35,126 nt of DNA from Euprymna scolopes. Lineage: Eukaryota; Mollusca; Cephalopoda; Sepiida; Sepiolidae. The position numbers were made by a program, and so were the translations under genes. Below the pieces are notes generated by a model. It saw only the letters and a program-made list of their open reading frames with translations, did not search any database and was not told where the DNA came from. Shown here in pieces: positions 24,072 through 34,360 of the stretch. Each line of letters begins with the position of its first letter. Positions within the stretch are counted from its first letter, which is position 1. The stretch lies in the NCBI GenBank assembly GCA_024364805.1, contig CM044500.1:111350754-111385879 (forward strand), given 5' to 3'.

Positions 24072-24121
<50 letters not shown>
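24062..24121. repeat. (TTA)n microsatellite at LINE 5' boundary
   Basis: About 17 TTA units (TAA/AAT on the minus strand) directly beside the 5' end of the R4/Dong-like LINE. Confidence 0.95.
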
Positions 24122-24122
<1 letters not shown>

Positions 24123-24288
24123 GACTTCGATATCATAGTCACTAGTTATTGTTCAAAGGCATCTTTAAATGAAAATGAAACATTTCTGATACACATTTTT
24201 GGAAACGTAGTACAAATAGAACAAACGTTAATGCCAACACTACAAATATATAAAAAATGTTTTATGAAACAAAACACATAAACAATTA

Positions 24289-24292
<4 letters not shown>

Positions 24293-24320
<28 letters not shown>
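24293..24320. repeat. (TA)n microsatellite
   Basis: About 13 uninterrupted TA units. Confidence 0.95.
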
Positions 24321-24326
<6 letters not shown>

Positions 24327-25077
24327 TATATAAAGGTAAAGGTTTACTTATTAATGAGATACACATAAAATGTATAGCTCTATAAAATAAACATGTTCAT
24401 ATTTGCAACATTTAAAATCATGCATTTCAAGCCAATAATATATTTTACATCTCTGTATTAATTAAGTAATAAAGGAATTAGATATACTCTACTATCATTC
24501 TATGTATAATGTTCGGTTATTTCGGCTACCTTGTATGACTTTGTTCAATGCGATTGTTGTCAACCGTTTTATCCTTCAATGTGTATTATTCCTTTGTTGC
24601 TGCGAAAGCTGGCTCTTAATCTCTTATTGTATTGATGCGGATTAATGACAAATTATATAATCCTCTTCCACAAAGTCCTAAAAATGTCACGTTGACCTGT
24701 ACAACTTCTAGTGGACGTAGAAGAATCTTCATTGTCATTTTATTGTGAAGCCCTCATCCCTGCTTTTATATCAAGGTTTCTGGAACACCCATGTATTGTG
24801 ATGTCTGTGGCGTTCATATTTTATTCAACACTTAAAGAGGAAACAACAGAATAGTGTAACGTTGTCCGATTAACATAAATTGTGTGTAGTTTCTGTCGCA
24901 AAGGAAGCTAAGACAAAGAATATGACACAAACCTTCAACTTTTTTTCTTAGAGGTAATAACGTTTTTTTCCTCGTTTCTAAACCCATGTAATCTAGAACA
25001 TTTTTGACCTCCTCTCACGAAATCGCGAACGTTATCTTGTTCCGTGCTCCATGTTATCTTTCTATTTTTATAGGCTT
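24321..25077. other. No gene seen
   Basis: AT-rich, apparently unique DNA without a supported frame. Confidence 0.5.
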
Positions 25078-25146
25078 TTTCTTTACTTGTGACGTCATTT
25101 AGCATACATTACTTTCTTTACTTGTGACGTCATTTAGCATACATTG
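25078..25146. repeat. 35-bp tandem duplication carrying two CRE sites
   Basis: Two adjacent copies of a 35-bp unit starting TTTCTTTACTTGTGACGTCA (25078-25112 and 25113-25146) are identical apart from the last base or two. Each holds the perfect cAMP-response-element palindrome TGACGTCA, at 25090-25097 and 25125-25132. The sameness of the copies shows a recent duplication. Whether it regulates anything is unknown; no adjacent transcript is established. Confidence 0.9.
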
Positions 25147-26010
25147 AGCATACAAATCCGCGCTATGTTCAAGTAGTAACAATATCTGTTTATTTGTTTT
25201 TTTTTCTAAGTTCGCAGTCTAAATTCGCAGTTAAATTTGTGTGACAGAGTGAAGTGCAAAATAGTTTGGTTTCGATTCTGGCTGGTGGCACGCAATTCGT
25301 TTTTTTTACTTTTAAAATCAGTACCTTATCTACAAGTCCAATATAATATAGTCTAAAGACAATTGCCCCTGAATTAATAAACACGAAATCTGCATGAAGT
25401 AAAATATATTAAACGTATTTTTTGACCAATAATATCAGGCACATTTCTGCTCGTATTAAAAATGTAACTGTCTAAGTATTATATTTCTTTCCGATTATTA
25501 CAAACAGGTCTTTTAAATTAATAAAATTTATAAATTGTTAACCTATTTGAAAAAAAAAAGTGTGAGCATGTAATTTCTCCTAAAAAATTAGCAGACTCTA
25601 ATGTGTGTACACTGCCTACCCACACAAATATTATGGTTTTGGATATAATAATGTAAAAATGTAAATTTTACAACAACAAAAAAATGAAGGCAAATAATAG
25701 CGCCTTACAATAGCCATTGAATTGTGGCATTAAACAACGAAAGCTGGTTGGTATACAATAAAACAGATACACAGTACAATCACATTGACATTCCAGTCAT
25801 CGTTAAATCAGTGTAATTAAGTAACAATAAGTCAAGACAGAACCAGATGTGTGACTGTCTGCGAATACGAGGCGCTGCATGTATAACATAGTACAGCATT
25901 TTTAACGGTTTCAAATAATCTTCCGCAATTTGTGTGTAGGGGTTTCTAAAGAAATAAAGGAATAACATTCGACACGATATATTTAAGTAAAGGAAAAAGC
26001 ATTTACTTAC
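25147..26010. other. No supported gene; one SINE-like B box
   Basis: 25240-25300 has GGTTTCGATTCTGGCTGGTG, a polymerase III B-box-like motif, but no clear A box, so a SINE cannot be called. The minus-strand open frame over it ends in simple sequence. The rest is AT-rich. Confidence 0.35.
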
Positions 26011-26148
26011 AAGCATTGCATCACCAAAGCACTGACACGTAATTTTCCGAGTCAGTGACAATGTGATCGCTACCATGCTTTTCATCTTGAAGTCAATCAA
26101 CAGTTTCTCAGCAGGCAGCAAAAACCAACTTACATACTTGAATTTCAT
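26011..26148 (-). CDS. Weak candidate first coding exon, unknown product
   Basis: On the minus strand an ATG at 26148 opens MKFKYVSWFLLPAEKLL..., continuing through a second ATG at 26085 (MKSMVAITLSLTRKITCQC) to a consensus 5' splice site, CTT|GTAAGTA, with the last exon base at 26011. From either ATG the exon ends in phase 0 (46 or 25 codons). A second consensus donor, TAT|GTAAGT, lies inside it (intron from 26133). The first 20 residues are hydrophobic, as in a signal or anchor sequence. The 28-bp repeat block lies just upstream. No family is recognised and no downstream exon is identified. Confidence 0.22.
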
Positions 26149-26220
26149 TCAATAGCACACAGTCACTTATATTTTTTGAAGTTCTGATTGCATCCTTATT
26201 GTAAGTTCCTATCTCACCGG

Positions 26221-26361
26221 CACGTGCTTAAAAGTCCCGTCCTGCCAACACACAGTTAAAAGTGTTTGTCGTCAGGTACGTGGTTAAAAAGACTCTCCCC
26301 TAGTGTACGTGGTTAAAAGAGAACTCTCTTCGATACGTTTGTTTTTATTGACCCTCGCCTC
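26221..26361. repeat. 28-bp-period tandem repeat, 4-5 diverged units
   Basis: Units begin at 26221, 26249, 26277, 26306 and 26334 (steps 28, 28, 29, 28). The core is YACGTGSTTAAAAG: CACGTGCTTAAAAG, CACACAGTTAAAAG, TACGTGGTTAAAAAG, TACGTGGTTAAAAG, and a decayed TACGTTTGTTTTT. The ACGTG core resembles E-box/HRE-type sites. It stands 70-210 bp upstream of the minus-strand candidate exon, so a regulatory role is possible but unproven. Confidence 0.7.
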
Positions 26362-27943
26362 GACATATGCTTTCTTTCTATCTCGGATTTGATTTGATTT
26401 TTTTGACTCCGCCCTAACGTCACCTCGTACGACACCTTAGACATTTGCATCGGTGAGATGCCGCTGCTGTTACATACGTGTCAGTGGCTTAGTTGCAGGA
26501 AGAGGTAAATGACCTTTGTTCCTTTCTGCAAAAACTACAAAAACACAAAGTCGTCATCTGACCTGACTGAGATATACAAGCGACTAGAGAGTGCTTGAAA
26601 ATTTTATATTTCTATGCCACTTTCTCCTAATTCTAGACGAAACAAGCGAAGGACACTGAGGAAAATTAAAGATTTCAAAATGAGGCAATTTAAATTTAGT
26701 TAAAACGAACCAATACATTTAATTTCAACAAAAATGAATATAAAAGCAAGGGTATTTAGTGTAGATCACTTGTGAAACGTTTAATGCCTCAGTCAAAATC
26801 ACTCGGATTATTCTTGTCAGTGACTTCTCGGAAATCAGATTTTGAGTTTGCATAATTAGTAACATTTGAATTCGGTACATGGGTCAGTTTTGCATCCAGC
26901 TCACGTCGCGCGTCCCTCGTGTTCCATTTATCTCACTGTTACGTGATTCGATTACAATCATCTAATTGCAGTTTGATTTGTCATCGTCCCAACTTGAGCT
27001 GCGCTTTGATTTTGTCGATTTACAAGCTGACAATAAAATTAGCGACAATCAGACATATTTTTTTATTTCTTTTTATATCTTGACAGCGTTCAACTGTTAT
27101 TTATTTATTTTTTGAAAAAATCCGACAGCCAGTAATTGAGGCTTGCATGTAACAATCAATTTATCGGGGTTTTAAAAAAATTGATCCGTCCCATAATGTT
27201 TACCGGCTCAAAGTCTGTGATGTCTATTAGGTGTGTCTTGTTATGCATTGTGTGTGACAGAGAAGTCTACATAGTAGCTCATTGCAGTTGGACACTTTAT
27301 CATCGATCTATATGAAAAACCAGTATGCTGATCCTGATTAGGCTTTCGGAAAATTGTAATCGTTATTTATGCAGTTCAGTTTGGACGGATTACTACCGAG
27401 TTTTAAGACTGACAATGAAAAAGACGATGTTATATTTTGCAGAGGAGATATACTAAGAAAAATTGAGACCTAGGCCTATATGAATTCAAACAAATAAAAA
27501 ATAACCAGAATATCGAAATAGAATGAATCCGTGTGTTAAATTAGACTTATAATTAGGACACTACTGTGTTGAATATATGATTAAGTGGCAGTTTTAATCA
27601 TTTAGAACGGTTTTAAAGCTTTAGTTTATAGATCACCTTATCAGCTATACTGTGAAGAAAAAATGCAATTCTCGTTCAGTAAAATAAAAGTTATGATGAA
27701 TTTACTGCTGTTCAAAATCGTAAAAAAACGTAAGGAGGTGAGCGACATATTTTATGACTGGTTTTCATAGGAACCATATCGTTTCAGCGACTACTGTTGC
27801 TACCAATTCACGGCTCTCACGAAAAGAAAAGTAACAAGTAAAACAGAGAAGAAAAGAATGAAAGGGAGGTAATTGGGGGGATTTTATTGAAAGCAGATGA
27901 GTCCCGTACATTGTTATTACATATGTGTGTGTTATGTTTATAG
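26362..27943. other. No gene recognised; GC-richer patches
   Basis: Less AT-biased than the rest of the window, with CG-containing stretches at 26400-26470 and 26895-26960 (TCACGTCGCGCGTCCCTCGT). This would fit a promoter neighbourhood or unique intergenic DNA. No open frame is supported. Confidence 0.35.
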
Positions 27944-28075
27944 GGGTTACAAATAAGACTGAAATTAAACAAAGAACAAATGGAAGCCTTGAAAAATCAT
28001 GAATTTCAAAAGAAAAATACGAGCATGAAAAGTAATACGGTTACGCTTAAACATGAAAAAGTAAAGGACTTGTTG
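27944..28075 (+). CDS. Candidate internal exon, coiled-coil-like, overlapped by a foldback
   Basis: An AG acceptor (27942-27943, after GTTATGTTTAT) and a consensus donor TTG|GTAAGA (GT at 28076-28077) bound exactly 132 bases, 44 codons open in phase 0 at both ends. It starts GLQIRLKLNKEQMEALKN and ends TVTLKHEKVKDLL. The composition (K, E, Q, N, L) suggests a helix or coiled coil, though A-rich DNA gives K and N easily. No family is recognised. Its last 65 bases and its donor are the left arm of an inverted repeat. In the inverted copy the same frame has a stop and only amino-acid-changing differences, and the GT is lost. Confidence 0.35.
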
Positions 28076-28337
28076 GTAAGACTAGAAAAGAAGAGAAAAA
28101 GATATTCTAGTAAAAAAATATAATAAATTTATAACTTAAAATATTGCAACATTAAGATATGTTTAATTCAATTTATAACATTATATAATCAATTCTATAT
28201 GTTGCAATATTTTAAGTTATAAATTTAATATATCTTTTACTAGAATATTTTTTTCTTTTAAAGTTTTTCCAACTAGTCCTTTACTTTTCTATGTTTAAGC
28301 TTAACCATATTACTGTTCATACTGCGTATTTTTCTAC
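28011..28337. repeat. Imperfect inverted repeat, ~140-bp arms, ~48-bp loop
   Basis: Left arm 28011-28151, right arm 28200-28337, roughly 85-90% complementary by eye. The innermost ~30 bp (ATTTATAACTTAAAATATTG) is perfect. The block TTAAACAT...GTAAAGGACT...GTTGG is shared farther out. Small indels lie near 28085-28095. The arms have no TIR/TSD pattern of a known MITE. Confidence 0.85.
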
Positions 28338-28342
28338 TGTAA

Positions 28343-28557
28343 TACAGGGTGACCAAACAAGAGGGGCCCCAATCCTAATAAAACCCCGTTTCTTAGTGTT
28401 TTGTCCGAATGAAATTAAACTTTGGTCATAACTAGTTTATTATATTCAAAATATCATAGCAAAACACTAGGGATTTGGCCTTTTTTTTCTCCGTTCTACT
28501 GCATATGTTCTAAGATGGCCTCCATTTAGCTTTGTTTTTTTTCGGTCACCCTGTGTA
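28343..28557. mobile_element. Short Tc1/mariner-type MITE
   Basis: Terminal inverted repeats TACAGGGTGACC at the left and GGTCACCCTGTGTA at the right enclose about 210 bp with no coding capacity, ending in TA on both sides. The size and TA target fit a non-autonomous Tc1/mariner-superfamily element. No matching autonomous copy is present here: the 19657 mariner has different ends. Confidence 0.75.
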
Positions 28558-28725
28558 TAATACGTATAACGCTGGGTAAGCTGTTGGAACCATTTTTTCC
28601 CATTTGTAAATTTCTCGCCTCCTTTCTGAAAACTAAATGAATTACTTTTTTTATTAGCTTTTTTTTTTAATACGCACTGTGTTTTAAACTGACCAAGTTT
28701 TTGTGCCCCACGTTAGATAACTCAC

Positions 28726-28887
28726 CCGAAAGTATGTCCAAATCACCCTTAAATGCAATCAACTGCTCTTTAAACACAATATGACGAAGGAGCGCTACTC
28801 GATAACACACATTTTGTACAGATATTGACTCTACAGATAATGCCTGACTATTTTCACAGAAAAATCTATAACAATTATCTCCATGAT
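28726..28887 (-). CDS. Candidate internal exon, unknown product
   Basis: On the minus strand, TTATTTAAAG (acceptor) and CGG|GTGAGT (donor, GT at 28725-28724) bound 162 bases, a multiple of three with the same phase at both ends. It encodes HGDNCYRFFCENSQALSVE followed by SISVQNVCYRVALLRHIVF and KEQLIAFKGDLDILS. The residue mix, with several Cys, Arg and Asp, is richer than AT bias would give. The frame is open well beyond both splice sites (28966-28667), so the boundaries are uncertain. No family is recognised; a fragment of a transposase is also possible. Confidence 0.27.
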
Positions 28888-31800
28888 CTTTAAATAAAAT
28901 AGATTTTTTTGCAAGAAATAAATAAAATACCACAGCTTTGGGCTTAGTAATCCACCAAAGGGGCAAAAAGTTACATCAATTAATAATTCTTCATTCTTAA
29001 TAGTTTCAAACAGAGCGAATTTAATTATCCTTTACACAGGCAAAATGCGCGCATTTTTGTAAATGCATGTTTGTATTTAAAAAAAAATGATAAAACAAGT
29101 TAATTTTATGGGTACACTTGTTCCACAACCCTCGTAACTATTTCCAAATTCTCAGTTAAAGCTTTGACTTGATGACTTACTATTGTTATTCTACAGGCAT
29201 TTTTTCTAAATTATACTAGAATACAAATATCGATATTCAGAAAATATATCCAATCAATATGTGTGTATTTCAATGAATATGATATTTTTAAATTACGAAA
29301 AAAAAAACCGGAGATCAAAAATGCTATTTAAAATAAAATTTCATTGATTGCGAAGAATTAATTTCAAACAGTAGTATAGTAGTCGATTACAAAATTATAT
29401 TTAAATAAAAGAAAGGAAAACCTATTTTTCAAATTACCTACAACAGACAACTTAGCTGTATTTTTTTTTTTAGGCAAGATCAAATTGTACACTCTCAGTT
29501 AATGCTATATTCCACCTTTTCCTTCCTCGCTCGTTGAATATAAAATCATTCTAGATGACGCGATATAATATTTGCCCCAATTTAGTGTGCCCTATTTAAG
29601 GATCTGGCCTAGTCTCACCGAACACGCATCTTACTATTTTTTTCGATCTGATTGAATAAAGAAAAATAAACATATGCAAATTAAAAGAAAAGTGGGAAGT
29701 AAATTTCTGTTGTGAACCTTGAATATAACGTACCAAGAATAATGTTGTTAACATTACTCTTGCGATAAACAACGACGGCAAAGACGCTTAGGAATGCGTG
29801 TCGCTAATCTAAAACATGGCGTTTTTTTCTGCACTTTATTTCTTTCAAGCTTCTAGGATAAATATTAAAAAAAAAACAATTGAAACAAATACTATGAGTT
29901 AATTGCCAAGGATGCTCTGAGGAATAAGGGGGGGGATATTCAGTATCTTTCTCTAGAAAATGACTATTCGCTCATGCATGGTCTTTTGTTGTCACATATG
30001 GGCTCGTGCATCTGCTATTTGTCTGTCTTCCGCATAGAGCTAAGAGGAAGTTACCAAACCTTTAGATCCCACACGGTCCGCCACACTGTAAGCTCTTTTC
30101 CATCACCGAAATGTGGACTCGCTCTGCTATTTCTACAACTAGTTTAATGGAAAGAGCTCGGACAAACGCAAAGCAATGGTGCCCACTCGACGGGAATCTC
30201 CCCGACAAACCTAATAAACAGGAACATCCCACCCATGTACAGTAGAGATCTCTAGATGTCGTAAAGCCTAATACTCAAACAGCTTCTTTCATTGAACTGC
30301 TTTACTTTGAAATTCTTTCACGGGCTCCTGGGCTCCTGACTGTACTGACATGAAAACGTTTAAATGTAATGCAGATATCTTGCAGCCCAACTCCCTACAT
30401 AGTATCCTTGGACATTTGGTGCTGAATAGTAGCTTCTTACGACTTAGTGGCACTGTCATTGTTTGGAGTTAAAAAAAAAAACATAACAAGTAATGTATAT
30501 GCCATTTCAACTGAAGCGTAACAGGCTTCCATGGAGAATGAAAGGGAGTGTTCAACGACTCACTATTTGAATAGTGCAGTGACTACGAGATTTGCTCTAG
30601 GGAAATCACTAACAAAATAATCTGTTCCCACATAAGCAGCGATATTCCTGTAAGTAATGTTATTTTGTTCTACAATTAGCCCAATGAACATTACGAGCAT
30701 CGTATAACAAGGAACTGCTTTCCTCTGCATGATCTCTGATTTTGATTGAACCTGATGTGGTTACTTTAACATTACGAGCAATAAATAATTGAATGTGCAT
30801 TCGGCAAATGTAAGTACACTTATACGACAGTCATTCAGGGTAAAATTGGATATGTATTGACTCAATATATACTGTTGTTTTGTAAATTTGTAGCACCATA
30901 TATATAGAATCCGGGGCGTACTTGTATAATTTTTATGCATATTTATTATACTGAATTGGATGGCCGATAAGCAACGAAGCTCTACGGATAAAACATCTTA
31001 TGAATATTCGTAACTGCATCTAAAAAAGTAGGCCTGAACGAATTGTTGGACGTAATTACAAGCCAATCAACTAAGAATCTAATTAACTTTGAAGTTTATA
31101 CTGTGAGCATTCGAGCGGCCAAATAGGTTTAACCGGATGATCAATCAATAGATAAATATTCATTCTATGTTTCGAGGGAATTTGTAAGAAATAAAAAAGC
31201 TGAGAATAGGACAGACGTTTCGGAAATCAACCAGCATCAAATATAAAGACAAGTTAAATTCTTCGTGCGTATGTTAAACACGGCAAGCTGAATATATCAC
31301 AAAATAAAAAAAATGATTTTATCGGTGAAATAAAATACAGCGACGTTGTTTTCCTGTAAACATGGTCATCTTCATATCTAATGTAAACAAATACTTCTTT
31401 AGCACTACTTATTTATAATGAAGTCTCCTTAAATTATAGTCTGCATTTTTTTACCCGTTGTTTAAAATGCCGTCTGTGCGATCCTCTTCCAAATAAAAAT
31501 CTGCGTAAACCTTATCGCAGAGAAGATTTAAGACCCTGCTTTTTCTGTAAATAAAACCAAAAAAAAAATTGCAGGAAATATATTGTTTAAACAGTGTACC
31601 GATAAGAAAAAGGTATTACTGTTGATAATTCATATCTTAAAGATTCGTTTATATGTACATGCGGTGTAAATGGGTCTAATCACATCTTCTGTATTTGATC
31701 AATATTCAGAGGCCTTTTTCTAAAAGTATTTATCAGCTGTAAGGTATAAGAGTTGTTCAAAATTTACACCTTCTATTTCATTTTAATCCGGCTCGAATGA

Positions 31801-32279
31801 ATCAAAGGAGATTGGAAATTACATTGTTATGATAGCTTATCTTATACATTTGCGACCTGAAATGTTCATATCTCTGTTACATATACTGAGAGAGTTAGAC
31901 TTTATTTTGGGTCCCAACAAGAGTGCCTCTTTTTGGAATATTTAGTATAAATATTGTAAGATTTTATAAGAATCGAAGGTTTCTCGATTTAAAAATAGCA
32001 ACTTCGTCACATTGTCTTTACCCTAGAAAGAAAGAGATGAAACTAATTATATACGATATCAATAATATTTACGCTAATAAGTCGTGTCCTAACTTAAAAT
32101 TTATCAGTTAATTGGCGTTAGAGTACTTAACATACACATCTGAAAACATATAAAACATAATGACTAAAAATGAGGAAAAATTTACGTCTATGACATTAAT
32201 AATTACAACCTCATTCTAAACTTGCAAAGAGATCCGACGCTTCAACTAGTTGAATAATGATCAAGGAATATTTCAAACT
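28888..32279. other. No gene recognised in 3.4 kb
   Basis: AT-rich DNA with short A/T runs (29299-29308, 29460-29473, 30471-30481). 30000-30470 is less AT-rich and ends in an A run, which could be an old retroposon tail, but I see no polymerase III box or protein motif. AACATTACGAGCA occurs twice (about 30687 and 30769). Short open frames lack splice sites and family signals. Confidence 0.4.
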
Positions 32280-33005
32280 AATATATTTTTATTGTCATTG
32301 AAATGGTGAAATAGCTTATTTTTCAATCAAATCGATGAATTGCTTACATTTGTTGGATATCCATCGTGGTGCACTTTAAGAAAGCTTCAGACGCCTCTCG
32401 GTAGAAACTTATTCTACAATATATTGTAATTTACATTGCACCGTAGAAAACCTACTGTTTATTTTATAAAATTATTTTTGTATGTAATAGCTTAGATTAA
32501 AGTTGCAACGCAAGAGTCGAGTATCACGTTTTAATTCAAATCAGACGCACCCATTTCGAACGCGCCCAATATATCAAAGAACCCACTCTTGATGTATTGT
32601 GTGCCCCTACTGTTTATGTGGCGATAATGGCTTGCATTTAAGTTTAAAATTAAAATAACAAGTTTCCTGGTGCAAGTTTGTCTTTAAACACGAAAATTAA
32701 TTTCGAACGCGCCTCTTAAATGTTCATTCTGTATGCAGGGTCTTTGGGTTTTTGTTATAATAAAACCTCTGAAATACACGTGTGTTGTTAGGCTGTGTAA
32801 AGTGTAACTTTAGTCAAAATAGTGTGTTATTTCTTTCATATGATTATTTAGATAATTGATTATCGGTACTTATCAGAGGCAGTTCGATACCTAAATACCT
32901 TCCTGTGAAATTTCATAAAAATGTCTACAGGGAACTAACTAACACACTAATTCACATAAATACACAAATACACATACACACACTTGCAGATTTATTTTTT
33001 ATAAA
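32280..33005 (+). repeat. Dispersed repeat matching 320-775, with ACACA tail
   Basis: 32280-32870 aligns with 320-775 as described for that copy, with extra internal copies of a GAACGCGCCC-containing block (near 32555 and 32705). From 32880 it continues GATACCTAAATACCTTCCTG, then an ACACA/CATACA tract, and stops at GATTTATTTTTTATAAAATAGC (about 32990-33008). This is the same kind of end as the repeats at 1037-2577. Confidence 0.55.
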
Positions 33006-34021
33006 ATAGCAGACATACGCGTAAATAATATTGAGTAGAAATTGTCAGCGTTCGAGTTTTTACTATCATAAAATGCATTTAATTTATATTTTGACAACCG
33101 TTACATGTAAACACTAAACTATACGTAAAAATGTTTAAAAATACAAAATTTAGTCAGGAAAATGAATTTATCTAAAATTATGAACGCACATGTGAATAAA
33201 ATATCAACGCTTTTAAAATATAATGCTTTTAAGATATGCTATGTGTTGAGATGGTTATGGCTAAAAAATATATAATGCAGTAAATTAAATATTAATAGAA
33301 TACAAATGAGAACATAGTTTTAAAAATGTGCTATAGCATACAAAGTGTGACACTTATTAGAACAGCATTAGTATCGAAAAGAGGAACAACCGCTGAACAA
33401 GTTAATGTAACACAACCCAGAAATAGGTATTAGTTATATTGTGTTGCAAAAACACGGAAATCAATACTGATAGAACAGTTTCGGACGAGGCTGTGGAAAC
33501 GGAAACCGTTTGACACTAGATAAGAACTCTTGTATTGTGACAGGTTAGTAAAAACTGAGATAAATGCGATTCAAACGGATGACATTATACCAATCTAGTC
33601 GTTAATGAAAACAAATATTCAGATGAAAAAATGTCGAGTGTAGAACCTTACTAACATAACAATAAACGCCGATGAATTATAAAAAAAATAGTTAGAATTA
33701 CTTTGCATATACATAGCTAGAAATCGAGTATATACTGAAGGTAAGTAAGGAAATCGTAAAATTTGAGGCTTATTATAGTTTGTACAACACGAATTTCTCA
33801 TGGCAGGTAAAGGAGGAGTGACATTCCCAGAAGGTATTGCCCATGCAAACTTTTACTATTCTAGCATTATGAGCAGCTGAATCTTGAACAGCCTTATCTA
33901 TATAAACAAAACAGCAGATATGACGTTTTTGAATTTTTGAAATGAGGACTGGTTATTCGTTTTATTTTGATGCTTCGTAGTACTGCTCTCATCTCTAGTG
34001 TCATTCTCCCATAATTATATC
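33006..34021. other. No gene seen
   Basis: AT-rich, featureless DNA. One 60-codon minus-strand frame (33801-33619) has no splice or family support. Confidence 0.5.
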
Positions 34022-34360
34022 CGACCCGTGGTGCAGTGGTTAAAGTTCTGGAAAAATCAGTTGTAAGACTTATATTTTGTTAGAGGGTAAACGTTCAATT
34101 CACAGTGTGGGCGACCGAAAAATACAATTGTGAATTAATTAAGACGTCTATCCGGTCCTGGCCGATGGAACGAGAAAATATTCTCCCTGTTATGTAAATA
34201 AAGGGTTCTGTTCCGCATTCCTTCAAAACTCAAGAGTTCGAGAGAAACATTCCCGAGTTTAGGCAAAGTTCGCCTGAAGAAACTCGAACGTTACGCCGAC
34301 CAATACTTTGTGAAAATGACAATTAATATGAGAACAGTTGTACGAAGAATCAAAATATTA
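34022..34360 (+). mobile_element. tRNA-headed SINE, full-length copy of the 1-300 repeat
   Basis: An A-box-like TGGTGCAGTGGTTAA (34029-34043) and a B-box-like ACGTTCAATTC (34091-34101) form a polymerase III promoter of tRNA type. The acceptor stem does not close, so it is not a tRNA gene. The body then matches 40-300. It includes CATTCCCGAGTTT, a CGCCTGAAGAA...CTCGAACGTTACGCCGACC hairpin-like stretch, and GAGAACAGTTGT. Confidence 0.6.

Noticed and set aside
23402-24281. Plus-strand hydrophobic frames (98, 61 and 118 residues, one with a run of Ile)
   Set aside because: Antisense of the LINE 5' part, and translation of the (TTA)n tract.
34022-34101. A functional tRNA gene
   Set aside because: Polymerase III boxes are present, but there is no closing stem and the body continues as a dispersed repeat.
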